Shown piece by piece: positions 1 through 7,654 of a DNA stretch of 12,215 nt (its first letter is position 1; the number at the start of each line of letters is the position of its first letter). The DNA is from SZUA-430 sp044375275. GTDB taxonomy: Bacteria > Pseudomonadota > Alphaproteobacteria > Micropepsales > Micropepsaceae. The translations under genes and the position numbers were made by a program. The stretch spans positions 1-12,215 of the forward strand of contig JBILMZ010000094.1 of assembly GCA_044375275.1 (NCBI GenBank), in the 5' to 3' direction. The notes below the pieces were generated by a model. It did no database searches. It saw only the letters and a program-made list of their open reading frames with translations, and was not told the origin of the DNA.

Positions 1-1
1 C

Positions 2-2098
2 AACAAGCTGGATGGCATGCGCGCCCTCTTCAAGGGCAACCGCGTGATCTCATCCATGGTCGGCGACTTCGACCACAAGAGTTGCTGGGAGATCCTGACC
101 GATCCGTCCATCGCCGAGTCGATCTTCAATGCCGAGGAGTGCCGCATCTTCCGCCGCCACGTACTCTGGACGCGCGTCATCGGAGATCGCCGCACATCCC
201 TGCCCCACAACGTGGAGGGCGACCTGCTGGAATATGCACGCACCCATCGCGAACAACTTATCATCAAGCCGAACCGCTCCTATGGCGGCGAGGGCGTGAA
301 CATAGGCCCTTCCACATCGCAGTCAGACTGGGAAGCCCTCATCAACGAGGCGACCAGGTCGGCAGGCGACCCGGATGGCAACTGGGTGGTGCAGGCCATC
401 ACGCGCCTTCCCGTCGCCGAGTTTCCGATCGTGGGCAAGGACGGACGCGTCTTTCACGAACCATTCTACTCCGTCATGGGCTTCGCACCGACCGATAGCG
501 GCCTGGGCATCATGTGCCGCGTCAGCCAGAAGCAGGTCGTCAACGTCGCCCAGCACGGCGGCATGGCGGCCGTGCTCGTCGGCCACGCACCGGAAGAACT
601 CCGCACGCCAGTCCGTTCGCGCAACCGCGATGACGGCGCCATCAACGACCTGCGCCGTCGCATCGCGGACCTCCTCCACTTCGACAATGCCATCGCCGTC
701 CTTGAATGGGACGAGGAAACACTCCTCCCGCAAGGCTCGCGCGAGGAGCGCGGAGAACAGCTGGCGGCACTCGAACAGTCCCGTCACGCGTTGCTCACCA
801 CCGAGAGCCTCGGTGACCTGATCGAGGAAGTGGCTCTCGAAACACCCGACGACGAACGCTGGCAGCGCGAAATCGAACTCCTGCGTGACATGCGCGAGGG
901 CGAGATGACGCTGCCGCCAGACCTGATCCGCGCCTATGCAAACGCACGCGCCCGGGCCGCCGGTGCCTGGGAGCGCGCGCAGGACAGCGGCAACTTCAGC
1001 GACCTCGGCGAGGCACTGGCTGAATCCATCAAGCTGTCCCGGGAAATGGCGCAGGCGCTCGATCCCGCAGCCGACCCGTACGACGTGATGCTGGACGAGT
1101 ACGAGCCCGGCATGAACCGCGCCCGTCTCGATCCCGTCTTTGCCGACCTGAAGCAGCGCCTGCTTCCCCTGTTCGACCGGACACAGGCCCATACGGCAAC
1201 ATGGCCCGGCGACGAACTTGCCACCATCCGGGTGGCCGATGAAAAAATCTGGCCCTTCTGCCAGGAACTCCTGTCCCACATCGGGTTCGACTTTGAACGG
1301 GGACACCTTGGAAAAGCCACGCACCCGGGAACCTCGGCCGTTGGCTTCGACGACGTGCGGCTGGCGCTCCGCAGCGATGGCGACGCTCTTCTGCCGATGA
1401 TCCTCACCACGCTCCATGAAGGTGGACACGGCCTGTACGACCAGGGCTTCGCTCGCGCCGACCGCAACACGCTGCTGGCCCGCGCCCCTTCCATGGGATT
1501 GCACGAGGCACAGGCCCGCTTCTGGGAAAACCATATCGGCCGAAGCGCCGCGTTCTGGAGACACATTGCGCCATCCCTGGCATCACTTCATGCAGGACTG
1601 GACGCCCGCAAACTCTTCCAGGCCGCAAACAAGGTTCGTCCCACCCACATCAGGGCCTCGTCTGACGAGGTCTCCTATCACCTTCACATCATTCTGCGCT
1701 ATGAACTGGAAATCGCACTGGTCAGCGGCGATCTTGCCGTGCGTGACCTCCCGTCGGCCTGGAACGAGAAGAGCCGCAAGCTCCTCGGCATCACGCCGCC
1801 CACCGACCTCGAAGGCGTGCTTCAGGACGGACACTGGGCATCGGGCATGTTCGGCTATTTCCCGACCTACACGATCGGCAGCATCTACGCAGCACAGCTG
1901 GCGGAAACCTATGCGAAGAAGTCACCGCTGGCCGCTGAAACCGAAAAGGGCCTCTTCGGCCCGGTGCTCGCCTGGCTGCGCACGAACGTCCACGCGCACG
2001 GTGACCGCTTCACGGCCGACGAGGTGATCCGACGCGCGACGGGAACGGCGCTCGATACGGGCGCCTGGTTCCGTCACATTGACACGAAGTTCAGCTGA
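2..2098 (+). CDS. ATP-grasp-like segment fused to M32 metallocarboxypeptidase (5' end outside window)
   Basis: The frame is open from the first bases of the window, and residues before the Met at 17 (NKLDG) read naturally into it, so the true start is probably upstream. Numbering from that Met, residues 1 to about 195 resemble the end of an ATP-grasp ligase, with KPNRSYGGEGVNIG at 84-97 and a VNVAQHGG stretch near 175. Residues from about 209 to 693 form a full-length M32 (Taq/Pfu type) carboxypeptidase. The zinc site is HEGGH at 467-471, with the third ligand in HEAQARFWEN (E497), 30 residues after H467 as in the family. DVRLALR, a DEVSYHLHIILRYELE helix and GMFGYFPTYTIGSIYAAQ are further family signatures. 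M32 enzymes remove C-terminal residues from peptides in the cytoplasm. No signal peptide is visible. The fused ATP-grasp part is odd, because it would be expected to make rather than break amide-type bonds. The peptidase call is very secure; the ATP-grasp call is less so because its N-terminal half is missing. Confidence 0.9.
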   Translation, partial: NKLDGMRALFKGNRVISSMVGDFDHKSCWEILTDPSIAESIFNAEECRIFRRHVLWTRVIGDRRTSLPHNVEGDLLEYARTHREQLIIKPNRSYGGEGVNIGPSTSQSDWEALINEATRSAGDPDGNWVVQAITRLPVAEFPIVGKDGRVFHEPFYSVMGFAPTDSGLGIMCRVSQKQVVNVAQHGGMAAVLVGHAPEELRTPVRSRNRDDGAINDLRRRIADLLHFDNAIAVLEWDEETLLPQGSREERGEQLAALEQSRHALLTTESLGDLIEEVALETPDDERWQREIELLRDMREGEMTLPPDLIRAYANARARAAGAWERAQDSGNFSDLGEALAESIKLSREMAQALDPAADPYDVMLDEYEPGMNRARLDPVFADLKQRLLPLFDRTQAHTATWPGDELATIRVADEKIWPFCQELLSHIGFDFERGHLGKATHPGTSAVGFDDVRLALRSDGDALLPMILTTLHEGGHGLYDQGFARADRNTLLARAPSMGLHEAQARFWENHIGRSAAFWRHIAPSLASLHAGLDARKLFQAANKVRPTHIRASSDEVSYHLHIILRYELEIALVSGDLAVRDLPSAWNEKSRKLLGITPPTDLEGVLQDGHWASGMFGYFPTYTIGSIYAAQLAETYAKKSPLAAETEKGLFGPVLAWLRTNVHAHGDRFTADEVIRRATGTALDTGAWFRHIDTKFS

Positions 2099-3848
2099 GC
2101 GGCTCGTGCGACGACAGCGGGGGGCCCGGCGGCGGCACGGACGACGGCGAGCGGAACAAGTCGTCCGAACGCCGGTTGTAGCGCCAGCGCGTGACGATCT
2201 TCTCAAGCTCTGCCACGGTTGAAGTCTCGTGCGCCCAGAGCTCGGAGAACGCATTACCGGCACTCGCCGGCAGCTGGTGCGGGGCAAGGCGGGTCATCTT
2301 GATGCGCATCGGCATGCTCACACCCTGGCCAAGCGCAATCGCCTCGCCATCGCCCAGCGACGACAGGAAGTCCAGCAGGCGCGCCGCGCAGTCAGCCGAT
2401 CGCGCACGGACGGCTTGCTGGTCAGCATCATTGGACAGTCGATAGGCAAAGATCGTACTGCACTGGGACAGCAGCGTCGGATCAAGCTCCGACGGACGCT
2501 GCGAGATCACGCCCAGCGAGATGCCGTACTTGCGGCCTTCCTTGGCGATGCGGGCGATGGCCTGCCGCGTCGGCTCGAAGCCCAGCGTCTTGTCGAGGGG
2601 CGCATAACGGTGCGCTTCTTCGCAGATCAGCGTGACCGGAAGATGGCCCTTGCTCCAGACGCCCAGGTCGAATGCAAGGCGGCAGATGACCGAGATCACC
2701 ACGTTTAGGATTTCCGACGGGATCGCCGACAGGTCAAGGATCGTGATCGGACGTCCATTTGTGGGGACACGGAAGATGCGCCCGATGATCTCGGTCAGCT
2801 TGTCCTGCACGGTAAGGCTGCCGAACATGAAGGCATAGCGCGGGTCCGACATCAGGGTCTCGATGCGCGCCCGGATGCGCCGCAAGGCGATCGTGCTGCG
2901 CGTCCGCTCCAGCTTGCCCATCTGCTCTTCAAGATAGGCAGAAATGTCGGCAAGGCGGAACGGGGTCGGTGAATCAACGCCCGCGGACACCACGTCAGTA
3001 CTGCGACGCAACTGGCCCGTCGCCTTCGCGGCCAGTGCTTCACCGGCCCGCTTCTTGGCATTCATCACCGCATCGTGAAGGATCTCAAGATCCTCGGATT
3101 GCGCATGGTCCGCACTGACGAACACGCTCGCCAACTCATCAAAACTCAGCAGCCAGAACGGCAGGAACAGGTTGCTGGGCGTGATGATCTCCGCCGACCC
3201 GCGAAAGGCGGCGCTGTACTCGTTGTGAAGGTCCATCACCACCACACGCGATGCCGGATACTTGCTGATCAGCCCGTGCAGCAATCCGGCCACGCCGCAC
3301 GACTTGCCCGCGCCGGTCGATCCCACAACGGCAAAGTGCTTTGAAAGCAGGTCATCCACGAGGACATTCGCCGCCACCTGCGTGTCCTGGTACAGCGTAC
3401 CAATCTGGATCGACGGACGCCCACGGGACGAGTAGACCGCCGACAGGCTGTCATAGCTTGCAAGGCTGATCGGGTCGCCAAGGGTAGGCAGGACGGTCAC
3501 GCCCCGGCTGAAGCGCTTCTCGCCCGTGATCTTGTCGGTGAGGATTTCGCCCACCAGATCCAGCTCGACCAACCGCAACACGGCTTCTTCACCGTCCAGC
3601 TCAGCCGTCGGCACGGACAGTCCTGTAACAACACCGATGACAGACGACTTGGGCGTCAGGATCGACACGGCCGCCCCGATCACGACGCGGTGATCAAGCC
3701 CGTCGCCGAGCCGCACCCGCGTATCGTACGCCGCAATGGCCTGTCCGCCTTCCACCGATACCACATGCGCGAAGCTGGGGGCCGTGCCCAGCTCAAGCAC
3801 CGTGGCCGCGAAACCCCGTGGCGCTGAATGTCCTGCGAGTGCTGACAT
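2091..3848 (-). CDS. HerA/DUF87-family hexameric translocase-type ATPase
   Basis: The product is a P-loop ATPase of the HerA-FtsK group. Numbered from the first possible Met at 3854, residues 15-125 look like a HAS-barrel. Walker A is GSTGAGKS (178-185), followed by VVVMDLHNEY, which matches the family's DxHxEY element. Walker B is VTLICEEAHRY (407-417), and GRKYGISLGVISQRPSELD (440-458) is the arginine-finger/sensor region. Relatives are DNA-pumping hexamers that act with the NurA nuclease or with defence effectors. Start choice: AAGGAA at 3861-3856 lies only 2 bases before the ATG at 3854 but about 8 before the ATG at 3848, so 3848 is preferred (585 aa). The ribosome-binding site overlaps the TAA of the upstream kinase gene, which implies translational coupling. 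No nuclease gene is adjacent. The family is certain; the biological role here is unknown. Confidence 0.88.
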   Translation of the reverse strand: MSALAGHSAPRGFAATVLELGTAPSFAHVVSVEGGQAIAAYDTRVRLGDGLDHRVVIGAAVSILTPKSSVIGVVTGLSVPTAELDGEEAVLRLVELDLVGEILTDKITGEKRFSRGVTVLPTLGDPISLASYDSLSAVYSSRGRPSIQIGTLYQDTQVAANVLVDDLLSKHFAVVGSTGAGKSCGVAGLLHGLISKYPASRVVVMDLHNEYSAAFRGSAEIITPSNLFLPFWLLSFDELASVFVSADHAQSEDLEILHDAVMNAKKRAGEALAAKATGQLRRSTDVVSAGVDSPTPFRLADISAYLEEQMGKLERTRSTIALRRIRARIETLMSDPRYAFMFGSLTVQDKLTEIIGRIFRVPTNGRPITILDLSAIPSEILNVVISVICRLAFDLGVWSKGHLPVTLICEEAHRYAPLDKTLGFEPTRQAIARIAKEGRKYGISLGVISQRPSELDPTLLSQCSTIFAYRLSNDADQQAVRARSADCAARLLDFLSSLGDGEAIALGQGVSMPMRIKMTRLAPHQLPASAGNAFSELWAHETSTVAELEKIVTRWRYNRRSDDLFRSPSSVPPPGPPLSSHEPLS

Positions 3849-3859
3849 CTTCATCTTCC

Positions 3860-4723
3860 TTATGTTGCGGCCGATGCCGGGACCGTCATGCTGCGGGGAA
3901 AGACAACCATGGCGCTCGTACCCTCGCCGGGCTTGCTGCGGATCCTGAACTGCGCACCTTGTGCGTCACACAGGGTGCGCACGATCGTGAGGCCAAGCCC
4001 AGAACCTTCCTGTCCCCGTGTCATGGAATTGCGCACGCGGCCAAACCGCGACAGCGCGATGTCAAGCTCTTCCGGCGTCATGCCGGGACCGGAGTCATGC
4101 ACGCTGATGACAACGCACCCTTCACCGTCGGTTTCCGCCGTGACACGGATGAGACCGAAGCGCGGGGTGAATTTGACAGCATTCGACACCAGATTGATCA
4201 GGATCTGCTTCGTGCGCAGCAGGTCGATACGCAGCATCGGCACTGGATCCGTCACATCCATGGTGAGCAGCTGAAGCTTTGCCTCGGCCTGCGCGTTCGC
4301 GATGAGCCGCGTCGTATGCAGGACATCACGGACATCGTGAACGTCCACATCGAGGTCCGGACCACCGCTCTCGAGCTTTGCCAGGTCAAGGATGTCATTG
4401 ATGATGCCGAGAAGGTGGCGACCGGCGTGATTGATGTCCGACGCGTATTCCTTCGTCTTGAGCACGTTGTGCGCAGCCATGTCAGTGGTGGCCAGCAAAT
4501 CCGAAAATCCGATGATCGCATTCAGCGGCGTGCGCAGGTCATGGCTCATATGCGCGATGAACTCGCTCTTGGCGCGGTTCGACAACTCGGCCTCGACGCG
4601 GGCCGCATTGAGGCGCAACTCCGAACGACGACGGCTTGTGGCAGCGCCGGCAAACTCCGCATAGGCCCTCAGCAGGCTTGGCGGACGGCTGCGGTTCTTG
4701 GCGCGGGAACGGGCGGAATCCAT
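3860..4723 (-). CDS. soluble sensor-less histidine kinase
   Basis: The product has a complete transmitter module and almost nothing else. Numbered from the ATG at 4723, a basic N-terminal stretch of about 50 residues leads into the HisKA helix with SHDLRTPLNAIIGFSDL, where H61 is the phospho-acceptor. The HATPase domain follows with the N-box (NLVSNAVKFTP, N181), G1 (DSGPGM, 210-215) and G2 (GSGLGLTI, from 240). No transmembrane segment, PAS, GAF or HAMP region is visible, so it should be cytoplasmic and sense through a partner or be recruited. A GTG codon at 4729 is in frame. The ATG at 4723 is favoured because GAGG (4732-4729) is 5 bases upstream of it. The HerA-like gene begins 11 bases after the stop, forming an operon. 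No response regulator lies in the window, so its partner is encoded elsewhere. Confidence 0.88.
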   Translation of the reverse strand: MDSARSRAKNRSRPPSLLRAYAEFAGAATSRRRSELRLNAARVEAELSNRAKSEFIAHMSHDLRTPLNAIIGFSDLLATTDMAAHNVLKTKEYASDINHAGRHLLGIINDILDLAKLESGGPDLDVDVHDVRDVLHTTRLIANAQAEAKLQLLTMDVTDPVPMLRIDLLRTKQILINLVSNAVKFTPRFGLIRVTAETDGEGCVVISVHDSGPGMTPEELDIALSRFGRVRNSMTRGQEGSGLGLTIVRTLCDAQGAQFRIRSKPGEGTSAMVVFPRSMTVPASAAT

Positions 4724-4745
4724 GCACACCTCTTTGTCACGAGGA

Positions 4746-4773
4746 AGTGTAGAGACCCCGGGTTAAGTGGCCA
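4746..4773 (-). promoter_or_regulatory. candidate sigma70-type promoter of the kinase-HerA operon
   Basis: On the minus strand TGGCCA (4773-4768) and TACACT (4751-4746) are separated by 16 bases. Each matches 4 of 6 positions of the -35 and -10 consensus. Transcription would begin near 4739, leaving a leader of about 16 bases that contains the AAAGAGG ribosome-binding site. This is a weak prediction made from pattern and position only. Confidence 0.28.
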
Positions 4774-4787
4774 TTTCGGAATTGCGG

Positions 4788-4806
4788 AAAAGGCCGCGCA
4801 TCGGCC
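4788..4806 (-). terminator. possible intrinsic terminator downstream of gspD
   Basis: On the minus strand a GGCCG/CGGCC stem (4806-4802 with 4796-4792) and a 5-base loop are followed by TTTT (4791-4788). It lies about 90 bases past the gspD stop and before the kinase promoter region, where a terminator would be expected. The stem is short and the T-tract has only four bases, so it may be inefficient. Confidence 0.4.
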
Positions 4807-4897
4807 CGTTAGGAACCTGTTAGGCTGAACAGTCCGTGTAGCTGCAGCGCACGCAATGCCCGCAAACAGGCAGCTGTCACAGGCCGCAGCAATAAAC

Positions 4898-7012
4898 TCA
4901 GCGCACCTGGCCCGGATTCGTCAGGACCTCAAGGCCGCGCAGGCCACGCTTAAGCTGGTCCGTCATCTCGCGGGCTGCCGCTGCGTTGCGGATGATCCGT
5001 GGACGGAGGAATATGAGAAGCTCTGTCCGCGCGCCCTGGTTGCTCGTGCTCGAGAACAGGTTGCCGACCAGCGGAATGTCCTTCAGCACGGGCACGCCGC
5101 TGTCGCTGTGTGTGTCGCTCTGACGGATCATGCCACCCAGCGCGATCGAGTCCCCATCCTGCACGGCAACCGTGCTGGAGATCTTGCGCTGCTGGATCGT
5201 GGGCGAGTCGATGCCCGAGGTCGTCGTCGGGATCGCCGAGCTGACTTCCTGGTTCACGTCAACGAACACCGTCCCACCCTTGCTGATGCGCGGCGTGACC
5301 TTGAGCACGATGCCCGTGTCACGGAACTGCACCGAGTTCACGATGGTCGAGTCACTGGCATTGGTGATGCCGGTCGCGCTCTGCGTGATGATGGGAACCT
5401 GGTCACCGAACTGCAGCGAAGCGGCCTTGTTGTCCAGCGTCAGCAGCTTGGGCGCCGAGATGACCTGAACGTCCGTGATCGTGCCCAGCGCGCTCAGCGC
5501 CACTTCCACGTCCGGGATCGTATAGGTGAAGTTGAAGCCCGGCAGCGTGGCCGCCGGCTTGAGCGCGCGACCCAGCGAGTACTTCTGGTCATCCGTATTC
5601 TTGAAGAACCACTCGACGCCAAACTTGAGGCTGTCATTGAGGGTAACTTCCGCAATGGTGACCTCGATCAGCACCTGGTCGGGCGCGATGTCGATCTCCT
5701 TGAGGAAGCGCTCCAGCGCCGCGTACTCGCTGGCGCTCGCACGGATGATGAGGGCGTTGTTGGCCCCATCGACCGCGATCTGCAGGTTGGATCCATTGTT
5801 GCCCTGCTGTCCACCCGACATCTGCGGACCCGCAGCCGTTGGCGGTACGGGACCCGGCGCGCCTGACGGCGGCACCTCGTTCGGGTTGGTGTCCTGCGGC
5901 GCATCAGAACCGGCATCGGTCGTCACGGCACTGCCGAACACGGCCGCCAGCGAACGCGCCACGTCATCGGCCTTGGCGTTCTGCATGCGATAGTAATAGA
6001 CGCCGCGGCCTGCACCACGCGGCGGCACGTCGAGCTTGTCGACCCACTTCTGCACGGCCTGCAACTGGGCCGAACGCGGTGTCACCACGAGAAGTGTGTT
6101 GATGCGCGGCAGCGATACGAAGCGCAGCATGCTCGCGGACGAACCACCCGTGCTCTGGAACACGCGTGTCAGTTCCTGCGCGAGCGTCGACGCTTCAACA
6201 TGATCCGGACGAATGATCGCGTAGGACATGCCCTTCAGGTAGTCCACGTCGAAGAGCCGGATCGTGTCCAGCATCGCCGAACGCTCCTGGCTCGTACCCG
6301 CAAGGAACAGCAGGTTGCGCTGCGCATCGACCGAAGCGACACCACCAGCCGGAGAGATCGGCTCGAGGATCTTTTGCATCTCCGCAACCGCGATATGGCG
6401 CAGCGGCACGATCTCGATGCCATAGCCCGGCGCCCGCGAGCGCGCGCTGCCAGAAAGCTCGAACCCGTCAATGCGCTTCTGCGCTTCCGTGGCGGGCACG
6501 ACATTGTAGACATTGTCCGCAAGGACGATGACCGCCCCGTTGACCTTCAGCGCCGTCTCGAGCGCCGCGATCACGTCCTGCTTGCGCAGGCCCGTGCTGG
6601 TCTTGAGCGTCACCTTGCCCTGGATCTGCGGATCAACCGAATAGGGAACCTTGAGGATGTCGCCCAGCACCGCGCGCACGACGTCCTTGACGTCGGCGTC
6701 GGCGAAGTCGAGCACGACATCGCCACCACGCGAACCGCTCGGCGAGCGCGGCGCGGCATTCACGAGCGGCCTTTCCGCCTCGACGATCTCGGTCTTCGGC
6801 TGCGAGGACTCGCGCTGCGAACCTTCGGAAATGACAACGGGCGCCGATGCGTTGGAGCCGTCGGCAGCCCGCGGCAGCGGCGACATGGCATCACGCAGGC
6901 CCTCGTCCTCGTCCATGCTCTCGCAGGCCGAAAGGCCCAGCACGGAAGCCGCAACGATCAGCACCCTGCCAAACTGCAGGAGGGAACGGGTGCCGGAACG
7001 GGGCAACATCAT
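4898..7012 (-). CDS. gspD: type II secretion system secretin GspD (with lipobox)
   Basis: This is the outer-membrane channel of a type II secretion system (704 aa). The N-terminus is a hydrophobic signal ending in the lipobox LSAC, with acylated Cys expected at 30 followed by Glu, so the secretin may be its own lipoprotein and need no pilotin. An N0 domain (about 97-175, VVLDFADADVKDVVRAVL) is followed by N1-N3 repeats (about 195-440). The N3 region carries a Pro/Gly/Asn-rich insert at about 365-408. The secretin core starts at QVLIEVTIAEVTLNDSLKFGVEW (446-468). It includes VPVLKDIPLVGNLFS (640-654) and ends with RTELLIFLRPRII (662-674). An S-domain-like helical tail is short or absent. The ATG at 7012 has AAAGG 8 bases upstream. 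It follows the gspL-M-C/N genes after a 117-base gap, so it may have its own promoter. Confidence 0.95.
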   Translation of the reverse strand: MMLPRSGTRSLLQFGRVLIVAASVLGLSACESMDEDEGLRDAMSPLPRAADGSNASAPVVISEGSQRESSQPKTEIVEAERPLVNAAPRSPSGSRGGDVVLDFADADVKDVVRAVLGDILKVPYSVDPQIQGKVTLKTSTGLRKQDVIAALETALKVNGAVIVLADNVYNVVPATEAQKRIDGFELSGSARSRAPGYGIEIVPLRHIAVAEMQKILEPISPAGGVASVDAQRNLLFLAGTSQERSAMLDTIRLFDVDYLKGMSYAIIRPDHVEASTLAQELTRVFQSTGGSSASMLRFVSLPRINTLLVVTPRSAQLQAVQKWVDKLDVPPRGAGRGVYYYRMQNAKADDVARSLAAVFGSAVTTDAGSDAPQDTNPNEVPPSGAPGPVPPTAAGPQMSGGQQGNNGSNLQIAVDGANNALIIRASASEYAALERFLKEIDIAPDQVLIEVTIAEVTLNDSLKFGVEWFFKNTDDQKYSLGRALKPAATLPGFNFTYTIPDVEVALSALGTITDVQVISAPKLLTLDNKAASLQFGDQVPIITQSATGITNASDSTIVNSVQFRDTGIVLKVTPRISKGGTVFVDVNQEVSSAIPTTTSGIDSPTIQQRKISSTVAVQDGDSIALGGMIRQSDTHSDSGVPVLKDIPLVGNLFSSTSNQGARTELLIFLRPRIIRNAAAAREMTDQLKRGLRGLEVLTNPGQVR

Positions 7013-7041
7013 CGAAGAGGCCTTTGTGGTGGGGTCACGAC

Positions 7042-7073
7042 TGACGAAAAAGGAAAATTTTCATTTGTCGTCA
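7042..7073. promoter_or_regulatory. 32-base AT-rich imperfect palindrome upstream of gspD
   Basis: The outer arms are TGACGA (7042-7047) and TCGTCA (7068-7073). The centre is the perfect 10-mer GAAAATTTTC (7053-7062), and 14 of 16 opposed positions pair. It sits in the gap between the GspC/N-like stop (7130) and the gspD start (7012), ending 30 bases from the gspD ATG, in an AT-rich island unlike its surroundings. It could be an operator, or an RNA hairpin that attenuates or processes the message between the two genes. The choice between these is inference. Confidence 0.5.
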
Positions 7074-7129
7074 AGCGGGAAGAACCATGGTTGCGTAAAT
7101 GAGTACCGCAACAAGGTTGCTTTTCCCTT

Positions 7130-7654
7130 TCAGGGCGTTTTGCCGGCGTTCGGCGCCCTTGGAATTGCAAGAATTTGTTTACGACCACCACCCCTGATTG
7201 AGACGCCGCGCTCGTCGATCCGCTCGACCGACCAGCCGCCCACACTGTCCCCGATTTTGACGGTGATGATGCTGCCGTCCTCCTTGCGCACCAGCGCCAG
7301 CCGCGTTTCGCTGTCGCCAGCGATCCCGACGAGCCGAAACTGGCCCAGATCCGCCAGTCGCGGACCTGTCGCAGGGCCTGCAGCCGCCGGCACATTCGGC
7401 GCCACTTCCGGATCGGGCACCCGGTCCGGGTTGAACAGCGGCCGCGCCCAGAGCGCCTCATAGGTCTCCAGCGCCGGCAGCGTCCGCAGGGTCAGCGCCG
7501 GCACGGGCCTGACCTCCGGCACCGGCGGCGCTTCGAAGGCATAAAGCAGGCCCAGCGGCGACGGCACATAGGCCAGCGCCCCGACCAGCAGCCCCAACCC
7601 CGCCAGCCACGCCATCACGCGCCCGAAGGCGCCTGTCGAAGCCAGGTCGATCAT
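7130..7654 (-). CDS. GspC/GspN-like type II secretion connector, inner membrane
   Basis: The product is a small bitopic protein (174 aa). It has one transmembrane helix at about 12-30, a Pro-rich periplasmic linker (about 42-60), the motif ALWARPLFNPDRVP (67-80), and a compact beta domain. That domain includes LGQFRLVGIAGD...ALVRKEDGSIITVKIGDSVGGWSVERI (about 103-146), which resembles the homology region of GspC (and PilP-like proteins) that contacts the secretin N0 domain. There is no PDZ domain or coiled coil, so it is shorter than classical GspC. In alphaproteobacterial clusters such a gene after gspM is often labelled gspN. Its ATG overlaps the gspM stop by 4 bases (ATGA, 7654-7651), and gspD follows. 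Membership of the secretion system is well supported by motif and context; the C versus N name is not settled. Confidence 0.72.
   Translation of the reverse strand: MIDLASTGAFGRVMAWLAGLGLLVGALAYVPSPLGLLYAFEAPPVPEVRPVPALTLRTLPALETYEALWARPLFNPDRVPDPEVAPNVPAAAGPATGPRLADLGQFRLVGIAGDSETRLALVRKEDGSIITVKIGDSVGGWSVERIDERGVSIRGGGRKQILAIPRAPNAGKTP

Noticed and set aside
323..1564. 413-codon minus-strand open frame
   Set aside because: It mirrors the M32 peptidase gene, whose zinc-site motifs are on the plus strand. The antisense product shows no recognisable domain; such frames are common in GC-rich DNA.
3818..4828. 336-codon plus-strand open frame
   Set aside because: It lies opposite the histidine kinase, which has every kinase box. 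The plus-strand product has no motif and is rich in Arg/His, typical of a shadow frame.
4856..5866. 336-codon plus-strand open frame opposite gspD
   Set aside because: It is antisense to clear secretin sequence, and its composition is dominated by Arg and Asp without domain signatures.
6200..7102. 300-codon plus-strand open frame opposite the gspD N-domains
   Set aside because: It is antisense to the N0-N2 domains and signal peptide of GspD, with no supporting start or motif.
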